Shown one piece after another: positions 26,708-35,787 of a DNA stretch of 64,000 bases; the stretch's first letter is position 1, and the number at the start of each line of letters is the position of its first letter. A program made the position numbers and the translations under genes. This DNA is from Bacteroidetes bacterium HGW-Bacteroidetes-4 (GTDB lineage Bacteria > Bacteroidota > Bacteroidia > Bacteroidales > SZUA-534). The stretch lies in the NCBI GenBank assembly GCA_002840905.1, contig PHDD01000001.1, positions 186,001 through 250,000 on the forward strand. Direction: 5' to 3'. The notes beneath the pieces are model-generated. The model had not been told where the DNA came from and ran no database searches. It saw only the letters and a list, made by a program, of their open reading frames with translations.

Positions 26708-27637
26708 ATGATTAAAATCTTCAAAACATTCGGCGGCTATGTTGAAATCAACGAACCACAAAAAGGTTGCTGGATTAATACGACAAATCCATCACATGAA
26801 GAAATCCAAAAGCTAAATACAGAATTTGGATTACCAACTGATTTGATTAATGACATTTTAGACCAGGACGAAAGGCCACGTATTGAATTTGACGATAACT
26901 GGACTTTGATTATTATTCGTATACCAGTAGAAATAAAAAAAGATGGAGTTCCGTTTCATACAATTCCTTTAGGCATTTTTATGACAGGAAACTTTACCTT
27001 AACTTTGTGTTTACAAGACAATGAAGTATTGCCTATAGGACAACCATCGCCATTTAGAGATCAATACAAGGAAATAGCCGACAGTATTAATTTTATACTC
27101 CGTTTAATTCTCCGCTCAGGAAATTTGTACCTGCGTTATTTAAAGCAAATAAACCACATGACTTCGTTAATAGAACAAGATCTTGAAAAATCAATTAAAA
27201 ACAAGGAATTGAACAAATTATTGAAAATGGAAAAGTGTTTGGTTTATTTTATTACCTCAATAAAAGCAAACGAAATCGTTTTGGCAAAACTTCGTAATTC
27301 AAAAAAGATAACAACCGAAATCAACGAAGACTTGCTCGAAGATGCTTTTATTGAAAATAAACAAGCCCTTGAAATGGCACAGATATATTCGGATATTCAA
27401 AGCGGAATGATGGACGCATTTGCTTCGGTAATTTCAAATAACCTGAACGTGGTAATGAAACAATTAACTCTTATCTCGATAATTTTAATGATTCCGACTT
27501 TGATTGCAAGCATTTTTGGAATGAATATTCCTAATTATATGGAAAACTCATTGTGGGCAATGCCATCAATTATTGCCGGTTCATTGTTATTATCATTTCT
27601 TGGAGTAATTATATTTAGAAAAAGGCAGTGGTTTTAA
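26708..27637 (+). CDS. corA: CorA-family Mg2+/Co2+ transporter
   Basis: The 309-residue protein has an alpha/beta N-terminal cytoplasmic domain, a long helical stalk (about 120-250) and two C-terminal transmembrane helices (252-272 and 284-304). The hallmark FGMNIP (GMN at 271-273) is followed by the NYMEN loop. It forms a homopentameric channel for Mg2+ in the inner membrane. ATG at 26708, preceded by AAGGAGA, a rare Shine-Dalgarno in this region. Monocistronic: a terminator follows. Confidence 0.92.
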   Translation: MIKIFKTFGGYVEINEPQKGCWINTTNPSHEEIQKLNTEFGLPTDLINDILDQDERPRIEFDDNWTLIIIRIPVEIKKDGVPFHTIPLGIFMTGNFTLTLCLQDNEVLPIGQPSPFRDQYKEIADSINFILRLILRSGNLYLRYLKQINHMTSLIEQDLEKSIKNKELNKLLKMEKCLVYFITSIKANEIVLAKLRNSKKITTEINEDLLEDAFIENKQALEMAQIYSDIQSGMMDAFASVISNNLNVVMKQLTLISIILMIPTLIASIFGMNIPNYMENSLWAMPSIIAGSLLLSFLGVIIFRKRQWF

Positions 27638-27690
27638 AATATACTCCCTGGTAATCCGATGCTTGCATCAAAAGAAAAGAAATTTATTGA

Positions 27691-27733
27691 TAACCGGTCT
27701 GTTTGCAGGCGGTTAAATCATTTATTTTTTATT
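27691..27733 (+). terminator. probable terminator after corA
   Basis: TAACCG (27691-27696) pairs with CGGTTA (27710-27715), with inner CTG/CAG pairing, followed by a T-rich tail with TTTATTTTTTATT. Confidence 0.6.
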
Positions 27734-28034
27734 GGTTTTATCGCTAATTTTAAAATACTTATTTACCAAAAATCAAACTCAGAACTTAATGTATTGTAAA
27801 ATTGATTCTTACCAATGTTAAATAGTTATTTTCAATGGTACTTTAACAAATGCAGGCTGGTTGCTCGGGCAACATAAAAAAGAACTCCGCATTAACTTTT
27901 GCGGCTAAATTAGTTTAATAAAAACAGTATTTTTTTTTGACTTCTATACAAAAGTCTTTGCTTAGTACAGAAAAAAAATAGCTATACTTCTCAATTTTGG
28001 TTAAATTGCGGCTGTTTTGAATCGGAATTTTAAC
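27734..28034. other. AT-rich leader upstream of the repeat-protein gene
   Basis: About 300 nt without a gene. It probably carries the promoter for the 28-35.6 kb operon; no full TAnnTTTG match was found. I looked for a cobalamin-riboswitch core because of the BtuFCD-like genes downstream and did not see one. Confidence 0.3.
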
Positions 28035-31000
28035 ATGAAAAAGCATCTTATTTTACTGCTTGTATTAATACTTTCTGTATATACCACCCTTTATAGCCAA
28101 AAGGATCAGGGTTACCTCGAAGTGAAAGGTACCGTAAAGGTTGATCGGGAAGGTTTGAGCGGGGCAAAAATTAATTTATATAAAAACGGAACCAAAGATA
28201 AGGTATTTATCGCCGACGATGCCGGTCGCTTTGAATTTCGGCTCGATTTAAACAGTAATTACGATTTGGTTTTTTCAAAACGGGGTTATTTCTCTAAAAA
28301 ATTATTCTTTAATACCCATGTACCCCCTGAGGATGTAGGTATTTGGAATTATAAATTTGCAATCGAACTTATTCCCGAAATCGAGGGGTTTAATGCATCC
28401 CTTTTTAACGAACCCATTGGAAAGTTTGAGTTTAACGACCGAATGGGCGATTTTGATTACGATGAAGTGTACACTTCGAATATGCAAAAGCGAATCAAAG
28501 CATTGATGGCCGAATACGAAAAAGCCCGGCGCGAAGCCTTCAAAAAACTCATTGCCCAGGCCGACGATTTCTTTAATAATAAAGATTACGACCAGGCCAT
28601 CGAATTTTACGACAAGGCCATCGATTTGGATCCCTTCGATCCGTATCCCGACGATCAGATTTTTATGATTGGAAAAATCATTCAAAAAGATCAAAATGTC
28701 GAAAAGAATTACCAAAAAAATATTGAACTGGCCGATCAGCATTTCAGAGATGAGTTTTACGGCAATGCTCAAAAATACTACCAAAGAGCTATTAAATATA
28801 AAAACGAAAAGTATCCAAACGATCAATTGGCACTTATCGAAACCCTGCTCAATCAGGAAGAAGACGATGGTGGCGAAAAACTATATGTACAGACGATTGC
28901 AGCGGCCGATCGCCTGTTCCAAAGCCAGCAATACCAACCTTCTCTCGACAAGTATAATGAGGCCTTGGGAATTAAACCCAACGAGACTTATCCTAAAGAG
29001 CGTATTACTGAAATCACTGCCATTATGGCCCAGCTCGAAAAAGACAAAAATTCCCGTGAGCAACTCGAAAAAGAATACAATCAAACCATTATGCTCGCCG
29101 ATTCGCGTTTCGATGCCAAAGATTTAACCACAGCCCGAACACATTACCTGAAAGCCAGTCAGTTGAAACCGGCCGAAACCTATCCCCGAATTCGGTTAAC
29201 AGAGATTGAGAACCTACTTGCAGCTCAAAAATCGAACGAAGAGAAATACCGACAGTTTATTGCTGTTGCCGATGCTTCGTTTACAGCTCAACAGTACGAA
29301 TCGGCAAAAAACAACTACCAGTTGGCTTTAAGCATGAAACCAGCAGAGGCGTATCCTACCAAACGAATTAATGAAATCGATGCTTTACTCATGCAATTAA
29401 CGCAAATGCGTAAACAGGAACTCGACGAAGCTTATAACAAAGCACTGGCCGTTGCCGATGCAGCTTTTAACCGTAAAGCCTACAACGAAGCAAAAAATAG
29501 CTATCAGCAAGCACTGAACCTGAAAAAAGAAGAAGCTTATCCACAACAAAAATTAAACGAAATTGAACAGCAATTAGCCTTGAAGGCCAACAAAAAGCGG
29601 GCATACGATGTAGCCATTGCACGTGCCGATAATAATTTTAATATCGAAAACTGGGAACTGGCAAAAAGCGACTATCAGGAAGCCCAGGCTATTTTACCCG
29701 ATGAGCAATATCCACAGACTCGAATTACTGAAATAAATAATAAATTATTGGCCATAAAGAGTGCTGAAAATCAGCGCGTAGCTCAGCAAAAATCCGAGGC
29801 CGAATACAATGCATTAGTTGCTCAGGCCGACGCGCTTTTCAATTCTCAACAATGGGAGCAGGCAAAGCGTTTATACCAACAGGCATTGGTCGTAATTCCC
29901 GATAAAGTTTATCCCAAACAACGAATTACCGAAATTGACAATACACTTACTTTACTGGCCGAAAGAAACAAACGCTATAATGATGCTATTTTTATGGCCG
30001 ATGCCAAATTAGCTCAGAATTCGTATGGTGAAGCTTTAACAGCATACAATCAGGCGGCTCAGTTAAAACCCGACGAGACGTATCCCAAACAAAAAATCAG
30101 TGAAATTCAGGTATTACTCGAAAACCAACGGAAGAATCAGGTAGCTTACGATAATTACATTAAACTGGCCGATGCCGCCTTTTCATCAAACCAACTTGAA
30201 ACAGCCCGTTTGAATTATCAATCGGCTTTATCGCTTAAAGTAAACGAAGCCTATCCACTGCAACGTATTGGTGAAATTGATAAACTGATGGCCGAACAAT
30301 TGGCCAGCAAAGAGGCCCGGGCCCGCATCGATGAGCAATACAAAACCTATCTGGCTTCAGCCGACAAAAATTTTAGCCAGCAACAATTGCAGGAAGCTAA
30401 AAACTTCTATACACAGGCTTCTGGTTTAAAACCAAACGAAGCTTATCCCAAACAGCGTCTAGAAGAAATTGATGTGTTAATGGCTGCACAACAGGCAAAT
30501 CAGCAGGCTTACGAAACCCGAATAAACGAAGGGGCGGCACGCTATAATCAAAAAAACTACAAAGGGGCGCTCGAATCGTATCAGCAAGCAGCACAAATAA
30601 AACCAGACGAACCCTTTCCAAAGCAAAAAATTACCGAATTACAAGGTTTATTGGCCAATGAAGCGCAAATGCAACAACAGTATCAGCAATGGATAACTCA
30701 GGCCGATTTATTATTCAATCAGAATAAATACAACGAAGCAAAAAATGTTTATCAACAAGCTTCGAATCTGATGCCAGGGCAGGAATATCCGAAGAATCAG
30801 TTGTTGCGAATCAATCAGTTGATGGCCGATGCGGCCAGACGCGATGCCACTTCACAAGCTCAGTTAAAAGCTTATAATGCAAAAATTGAAGAAGCCGACT
30901 TGTTTTTCGATGCGCAACGCTATGATCAGGCCATTTCGTCGTATAATGCAGCTAAAAAACTTAAACCCGACGAGACTTATCCCGACCAGCAGATTGCCCG

Positions 31001-31712
31001 AATCAATCAATTGATTCAAAATGCTTCAGCACAATTGGATCGGGACTTTAATCAGGCCATTTTGCAGGGCGACCAGTTTAAACAGCAGAGAAACTATGAA
31101 CAGGCCAGGCAACAATATAACAAAGCGCTGAACCTAAAACCTCAGGATCCGTTGCCACAATCGAAACTGATCGAGTTGCAAAACCTTATCGACGAGGAGC
31201 GTTTGGCTGCTGAGCGGCAAAATAAAACCGATGCAGATTATGCCAATTACCTGAACCGGGCCGATAAAGCCTTTAAAATTGAAGATTATAGTTCGGCTTT
31301 AGCTTTGTATAAAGGAGCACAGAATATAAAACCGGCCGAATCGTATCCCAAAAATCAGATTCTGGCTTGCGAACGTAAAATACAGGAACTTCAGGCCCGG
31401 GCCATTGCCGACGAAGAAAAACGCAAGCAAGCCGAATTGGCAGCAGCCAAAAGTACTTTTAAAGGAAAAGATTTTGATTACAGTGGCGAAACACGCGATC
31501 AACGCTTCCTGAGCGAGCTTTCAAAACAATATCCCGAAGGGGTAACGGTGGAAAATTACGATAAACCAAATAAAAAAATTACCCGGGTAATTGTTAATCA
31601 CGACGGTATTGCCAAAGAGTATATTAAAGTAGTTTACTCTTATGGTACCTTTTATTTCAGAAACGGGCAAAATATTTCGGGTTCGGTGTTTAATTCTGAA
31701 ACCAAAGAATAA
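28035..31712 (+). CDS. exported protein with 16 tandem TPR-like repeats
   Basis: Starting at the ATG at 28035 (a TTG at 28017 precedes it), the protein of about 1225 residues has a signal peptide, a carboxypeptidase-regulatory-like beta domain (about 30-110) and 16 tandem units of 50 conserved residues, one about every 60-66 residues. The consensus is Y..I..AD..F....Y..A...Y..A..LKP.E.YP..RI.EI..L, a TPR-like helix pair extended by a YPxxRIxEI cap. A C-terminal domain of about 85 residues (LSELSKQYPEGVTVENY, then EYIKVVYSYGTFYFRNG) follows; I know it only as recurrent in Bacteroidota. The role is probably a periplasmic scaffold. The stop overlaps the next gene's start (TAATG). Confidence 0.85.
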   Translation: MKKHLILLLVLILSVYTTLYSQKDQGYLEVKGTVKVDREGLSGAKINLYKNGTKDKVFIADDAGRFEFRLDLNSNYDLVFSKRGYFSKKLFFNTHVPPEDVGIWNYKFAIELIPEIEGFNASLFNEPIGKFEFNDRMGDFDYDEVYTSNMQKRIKALMAEYEKARREAFKKLIAQADDFFNNKDYDQAIEFYDKAIDLDPFDPYPDDQIFMIGKIIQKDQNVEKNYQKNIELADQHFRDEFYGNAQKYYQRAIKYKNEKYPNDQLALIETLLNQEEDDGGEKLYVQTIAAADRLFQSQQYQPSLDKYNEALGIKPNETYPKERITEITAIMAQLEKDKNSREQLEKEYNQTIMLADSRFDAKDLTTARTHYLKASQLKPAETYPRIRLTEIENLLAAQKSNEEKYRQFIAVADASFTAQQYESAKNNYQLALSMKPAEAYPTKRINEIDALLMQLTQMRKQELDEAYNKALAVADAAFNRKAYNEAKNSYQQALNLKKEEAYPQQKLNEIEQQLALKANKKRAYDVAIARADNNFNIENWELAKSDYQEAQAILPDEQYPQTRITEINNKLLAIKSAENQRVAQQKSEAEYNALVAQADALFNSQQWEQAKRLYQQALVVIPDKVYPKQRITEIDNTLTLLAERNKRYNDAIFMADAKLAQNSYGEALTAYNQAAQLKPDETYPKQKISEIQVLLENQRKNQVAYDNYIKLADAAFSSNQLETARLNYQSALSLKVNEAYPLQRIGEIDKLMAEQLASKEARARIDEQYKTYLASADKNFSQQQLQEAKNFYTQASGLKPNEAYPKQRLEEIDVLMAAQQANQQAYETRINEGAARYNQKNYKGALESYQQAAQIKPDEPFPKQKITELQGLLANEAQMQQQYQQWITQADLLFNQNKYNEAKNVYQQASNLMPGQEYPKNQLLRINQLMADAARRDATSQAQLKAYNAKIEEADLFFDAQRYDQAISSYNAAKKLKPDETYPDQQIARINQLIQNASAQLDRDFNQAILQGDQFKQQRNYEQARQQYNKALNLKPQDPLPQSKLIELQNLIDEERLAAERQNKTDADYANYLNRADKAFKIEDYSSALALYKGAQNIKPAESYPKNQILACERKIQELQARAIADEEKRKQAELAAAKSTFKGKDFDYSGETRDQRFLSELSKQYPEGVTVENYDKPNKKITRVIVNHDGIAKEYIKVVYSYGTFYFRNGQNISGSVFNSETKE

Positions 31713-32863
31713 TGTTTTTAAGATCAATTACTGATTTTCGCCTTATTGCTGTATGCAGCTTTTTGCCGATATTTTTATTTGTGGCCTGTCATAATTCCCA
31801 ATCTTCACAAACCAGTGGGGATCATGCTTACCAGGTCGATTCATTAATGTATGCTCAGGGTTTTATTCTTCAACATACTGATTCGGTACAACAGGTTCAG
31901 GTTATTAACCCCTGGCAACATGCCAGTCAGGTTTCATTTAGCTACCTTTTATCAGACAAACCTACCACGCAAACCCTGCAAATTCAAACTCCGGTTAAAC
32001 GAGTGGTTTGTTTGTCAACCACTCATCTGGCTTTTATCGATGCACTCAACGAGCACCAAAGCGTGGTAGGACTAACCAATCCCAATTTGATTTCGAATAC
32101 AATTATCAGGGAACAGATTACCAAGGGCTCTACCCGGGATGTGGGAAACGAACAGGCTTTAAATTATGAAACAATTTTGGATTTAAATCCCGATGTAATT
32201 TTTGCTTATAGTGTGGGTGCCGAAGCCCAGGGAATGTATCAAAAATTTTCGGAGTGGGGAATTCCTGTTGTAATGGTAGCTGAATATCTTGAAACATCGC
32301 CATTGGCCAAAGCCGAATGGATTAAATTCTTTGCCCGGTTTTACAACAAAAACGACCTGGCCGATTCCCTGTTTGACAGTTTGGAAAACTCCTATAACAA
32401 TTATAAAAACCTGGTTTTAAACAGTAAAGAACGACCAAAAGTTTTAAGTAGTTTACCGTTTAAAGATGTTTGGTATGTTCCGGGAGGAAATTCATTTATG
32501 GCTCGTTTTATTCATGATGCCGGAGGTTTATACTTATGGGAAACAGATACGTCACGCGAAAGCCTGGCCCTTTCCATTGAGCATGTTTTTCACCGCGGAC
32601 AGGAAGCCGATATTTGGATTCATACCGGTTTAGCTCAATCAGTCGATGATATCGTTAAAGCCGATCCCCGGATGGCCAATCTTCGCCCAGTTAAACTTGG
32701 AAAGGTATACAATAACAATAAGCAGATGACTGAATACATGGGAAACGATTTTTGGGAAAGTGGCGTAATGCATCCACAACTGATATTAAAAGATTTAATA
32801 CAGATTTTTCATCCCAATGTAATTCAGGATTCTTCATTTACCTATTATCAACACCTGCCATGA
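31712..32863 (+). CDS. BtuF/FecB-type ABC substrate-binding lipoprotein
   Basis: The 383-residue protein has a lipobox ending at Cys26 (LFVAC) and, after a variable N-terminal segment, the class III binding-protein fold: VKRVVCLSTTHLAFIDAL, LNPDVIFAYS, a GIPVVMVAEYLE segment and a long linker helix. It should deliver cobalamin, haem or a ferric siderophore to the permease two genes on; the ligand is not decidable here. ATG at 31712 shares a base with the previous stop, and its own stop overlaps the GNAT start (ATGA). Confidence 0.87.
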   Translation: MFLRSITDFRLIAVCSFLPIFLFVACHNSQSSQTSGDHAYQVDSLMYAQGFILQHTDSVQQVQVINPWQHASQVSFSYLLSDKPTTQTLQIQTPVKRVVCLSTTHLAFIDALNEHQSVVGLTNPNLISNTIIREQITKGSTRDVGNEQALNYETILDLNPDVIFAYSVGAEAQGMYQKFSEWGIPVVMVAEYLETSPLAKAEWIKFFARFYNKNDLADSLFDSLENSYNNYKNLVLNSKERPKVLSSLPFKDVWYVPGGNSFMARFIHDAGGLYLWETDTSRESLALSIEHVFHRGQEADIWIHTGLAQSVDDIVKADPRMANLRPVKLGKVYNNNKQMTEYMGNDFWESGVMHPQLILKDLIQIFHPNVIQDSSFTYYQHLP

Positions 32864-33375
32864 TTTATTATCAGGAAAACTTACTTGCTATTCGAACCTG
32901 GCAACCGGGCGATGAACCCTTTTTGGCGCATCATGCCAATAATTATAATATTTGGAAATATGTTATGGATTTATTTCCGCATCCATACACTTACGATGAT
33001 GCTTTATCATGGATTGAATTGCAGAAAGACAGGGAAAAAATTACCAATTTTGCCCTGGTTTACGATGGGGAACCAGTGGGTAACATGGGCGTTATTCCCG
33101 GTTGCGATGTGTATAAAAAAAACCTGAATGTTGGCTATTGGTTAAGCGAGGACTTTTGGGGCAAGGGGATTACTACTCAGGCGCTTTTGTGGTTTATTCC
33201 TTATGTAATAAAACAATTTGAGCCCAATCGTTTGGCTGCCTCGGTTTTTTCAAATAATAAAGCCAGTATGCAGGTGCTTATGAAATGTGGATTTAAGCAG
33301 GAAGCGGTTTTAAAAAATGCCATTATTAAGGCAGGTCAGGTACTCGATGAACATATTTTTATTTACAATATTTAA
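32860..33375 (+). CDS. GNAT N-acetyltransferase, RimJ/RimL-like
   Basis: The 171-residue protein starts at the ATG at 32860, which overlaps the stop of the binding-protein gene by 4 nt; an upstream frame extension is not needed. It has the acetyl-CoA-binding pattern LNVGYWLSEDFWGKGITTQAL and the C-terminal NRLAASVFSNNKASMQVLMKCGF motif that identify the RimJ/RimL group. It acetylates an amino group of a protein or small molecule, unknown here. An enzyme inside an ABC-uptake operon is uncommon and could act on the imported ligand (inference). Confidence 0.87.
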   Translation: MIYYQENLLAIRTWQPGDEPFLAHHANNYNIWKYVMDLFPHPYTYDDALSWIELQKDREKITNFALVYDGEPVGNMGVIPGCDVYKKNLNVGYWLSEDFWGKGITTQALLWFIPYVIKQFEPNRLAASVFSNNKASMQVLMKCGFKQEAVLKNAIIKAGQVLDEHIFIYNI

Positions 33376-33378
33376 GTT

Positions 33379-34407
33379 TTGACTCGGAAACAAATCATAT
33401 TATTGGTTTTTTTGGGGTTCTTTGGAATCCTTCTTTTTTTTATCGATTTAATGATTGGATCGGTAAAAGTACCTTTTGGTGATTTTATTCAAACTTTGTT
33501 TACAAAAGACGAAACGCTGCCCTGGTACCGCACCATTTTTGATTTTCGCTTGCCCAAGGCTATAGTAGCAACTTTGGCAGGAGCCGCATTGGCTGTAAGT
33601 GGCTTGCAAATGCAAACCCTTTTTAGAAACCCATTGGCAGGTCCATATATTCTGGGAATTAGCTCTGGAGCAAGTTTAGGCGTAGCCCTTTTGGTTTTGG
33701 GATTTCCCTCGCTATTGGGTTTGGGTTTTCATTTTATAATTGGCCAGTGGGCCATGGCTTTAGCAGCCTGGATTGGAGCTTCAGCGGTATTGGTGTTGAT
33801 TATGGCCATTAGTTATCGGGTAAGAGATATTATGACCATATTAATTTTTGGTATTATGTTTGGAAGCGCAGCTTCAGCCCTGGTAAGTATTCTGCAGTAT
33901 TTTGGTGCCGACGCATCGGTAAAAGCATTTGTTATATGGACAATGGGCAGTTTGGGAGGAATTACCAACAATCAGCTTTGGGTTTTTGTGCCCGGCATTT
34001 TAGCAGGTTTGCTCATCGCATTTTTGCTTCCCAAACGACTGAATGTGCTTTTGTTGGGCGAAGATTATGCCCGAACCATGGGTCTTAATATTACGCTTAC
34101 CCGGATAATGGTTTTTGCCAGTACCAGTTTATTGGCAGGAACGGTAACGGCTTTTTGCGGTCCCATTGGCTTTATCGGAATTGCAATTCCCCATATTGCC
34201 CGGCTTTTATTCAAAACAGCCAATCATTTTGTTTTGGTTCCGGCCTCGGTGTTATTGGGCGTCAGCATTTTGCTTATAAGTGATATTGTTTCGCAATTAC
34301 CCGGTAACAGCGCTGTTTTGCCCATAAATTCAATTACTGCCATATTAGGTATTCCTATTATTATTTGGATTGTATTCCGAAATAAAAAACTGTCGTCGCT
34401 TATTTAA
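33379..34407 (+). CDS. FecCD/BtuC-family ABC permease
   Basis: The 342-residue protein has about ten transmembrane helices. The family motif RLPKAIVATLAGAALAVSGLQMQTLFRNPLA lies near residue 52, and GPIGFIGIAIPHIARLL is the cytoplasmic loop contacting the ATPase. Start is TTG at 33379, 3 nt after the GNAT stop. It is the homodimeric channel of a vitamin B12, haem or siderophore importer. Confidence 0.93.
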   Translation: MTRKQIILLVFLGFFGILLFFIDLMIGSVKVPFGDFIQTLFTKDETLPWYRTIFDFRLPKAIVATLAGAALAVSGLQMQTLFRNPLAGPYILGISSGASLGVALLVLGFPSLLGLGFHFIIGQWAMALAAWIGASAVLVLIMAISYRVRDIMTILIFGIMFGSAASALVSILQYFGADASVKAFVIWTMGSLGGITNNQLWVFVPGILAGLLIAFLLPKRLNVLLLGEDYARTMGLNITLTRIMVFASTSLLAGTVTAFCGPIGFIGIAIPHIARLLFKTANHFVLVPASVLLGVSILLISDIVSQLPGNSAVLPINSITAILGIPIIIWIVFRNKKLSSLI

Positions 34408-34413
34408 AGATTC

Positions 34414-35424
34414 ATGACAAAGAACCATTCATTACATATTGAGAATTTACAGATAGGCTATTCAAATAAAAAGCAAAAAGTAAGTTTATGCGAACCAATT
34501 TCGGTTAAGGTTTCAGCGGGTTCACTCATAGCTCTGATTGGTCCGAACGGAGCCGGAAAAAGCACTTTAATTAAAACGCTTTGCAAGTTAAATCCGGCCT
34601 TAAGTGGAAAGATTTTGGTTGAAGGAGAATCACAACACAGCATTTCAAGAACGGAATATGCCAAAAAAGTAAGCCTGGTTTCTACCGAATTAATTCGGTT
34701 TAATAATTTAACCGTTGCCGAGGTTGTTGCCTTAGGACGTTATCCCTATGGTCAGTGGTATCAGCATATTTCTCCTGATGATCAGGTGTTTATTGATAAA
34801 GCATTAAAAAATGTGGGCATGGAAGCTTTTAATCAGCGCCTGGTTAACAGCTTAAGCGATGGCGAGTTTCAACGGGTTATGATAGCACGTGCACTGGCCC
34901 AGGATACACCAATTTTAATTCTCGATGAACCCACGGCTTTTCTCGATATAGCCAATAAGCACCATATAGTTAGTTTATTGTGGCAATTGGCCCGCACTCA
35001 AAACAAAACCATTTTATTTTCAACTCACGATCTAAACATTGCCATGCAATTTGCCGATTTGTTTTGGGTGTTAACAAAACAGGGATTAAGCGATGGTGCA
35101 CCTGAAGATATGTTGCTGAACGGAACTTTAAAAAGGCTATATGCCGAAACGGGCTTAACTTTTGATGCAGATAAAATGCAATTAGCTTACCCGCATAAAA
35201 AAAATCAAAATGTTCATATTAAAGGCAAAGGCTACGTAGTTTCTATAACTAAATTAGCTTTGGAACGTCTGGGATTTGATACGAATTGTAACAAAGCAGC
35301 TACATTTGTCGTCTCTATTGTCGTTAAGAATGGGCAAAATTACTGGTGCCTTAATGACGATGAAACAAAACGGTTTTTAACGCTTATGGAGCTTCAATAC
35401 GAAATAAAATCGAATTATTTATAG
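34414..35424 (+). CDS. BtuD/FhuC-family ABC ATPase with a C-terminal extension
   Basis: The ATPase core (1-250) has Walker A GPNGAGKST (43-51), signature LSDGEFQRVMIARALA, Walker B ILILDEPTAFLDI and the switch His in STHDLNIA. At 336 residues it is about 80 longer than FhuC. The extra C-terminal part (about 255-336) is a small mixed alpha/beta region (KGKGYVVSITKLALERLGF, then TFVVSIVVKNGQNYWCLND). It may be a regulatory domain of a kind I do not recognise. ATG, 6 nt after the permease gene. Confidence 0.92.
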   Translation: MTKNHSLHIENLQIGYSNKKQKVSLCEPISVKVSAGSLIALIGPNGAGKSTLIKTLCKLNPALSGKILVEGESQHSISRTEYAKKVSLVSTELIRFNNLTVAEVVALGRYPYGQWYQHISPDDQVFIDKALKNVGMEAFNQRLVNSLSDGEFQRVMIARALAQDTPILILDEPTAFLDIANKHHIVSLLWQLARTQNKTILFSTHDLNIAMQFADLFWVLTKQGLSDGAPEDMLLNGTLKRLYAETGLTFDADKMQLAYPHKKNQNVHIKGKGYVVSITKLALERLGFDTNCNKAATFVVSIVVKNGQNYWCLNDDETKRFLTLMELQYEIKSNYL

Positions 35425-35443
35425 GAAACCAAAACAAGCACTT

Positions 35444-35644
35444 ATGGATATCACAGCAAAAAAAATCACCTCGTATGTATTGGCCTTATTGGTGGTGGTT
35501 GTAACTTCAATTGCCTTACTGGCTATTTGGGATATTATTAGCCTGGAATACGTGGTTAAAAAGATTATGTCGTCGTTGCTGGTAATTTTTGCAGCTTCGG
35601 TGGTTACGCTATTTATTTTTAATGTAGTTGTTAAAGATAATTAG
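35444..35644 (+). CDS. small two-helix membrane protein
   Basis: The 66-residue protein has two hydrophobic segments (about 11-32 and 43-63) separated by KKI, and no cysteines. It starts 19 nt after the ABC ATPase and ends before a set of terminator hairpins, so it is the last gene of the operon. Family not recognised. Confidence 0.6.
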   Translation: MDITAKKITSYVLALLVVVVTSIALLAIWDIISLEYVVKKIMSSLLVIFAASVVTLFIFNVVVKDN

Positions 35645-35665
35645 CCGGATAAAATCTGTTTTAAG

Positions 35666-35787
35666 ATTTTCCGAACGTTCGGGAAAAAGAGGCCGGTAAA
35701 ATTTTGGCTGCTTTTTCCGGCCTCATGAAGGATTTCTTCTATGTTCCTTCTGGTTATTCGATAGTCCGGTCAGTTTGGCCGGACTAT
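35666..35787. terminator. cluster of hairpins between convergent genes
   Basis: Three structures follow each other: CCGAACGTTCGG (35671-35682, perfect palindrome flanked by TTTT/AAAA), GAGGCCGG...CCGGCCTC (35689-35696 / 35717-35724) and ATAGTCCGG...CCGGACTAT (35761-35769 / 35779-35787) followed by TTTCTTTTT. The last overlaps the stop codon of the minus-strand thioredoxin gene. Confidence 0.75.

Noticed and set aside
27734-28034. Cobalamin riboswitch before the BtuFCD-like operon
   Set aside because: No B12-box-like conserved core was seen in the leader, and the binding-protein gene itself is coupled to the repeat-protein gene without a leader.
28500-31400. DNA-level tandem repeat or CRISPR-like array
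   Set aside because: The periodicity is at the protein level (TPR-like units); the nucleotide sequences of the repeats have diverged and there are no identical repeats with spacers.
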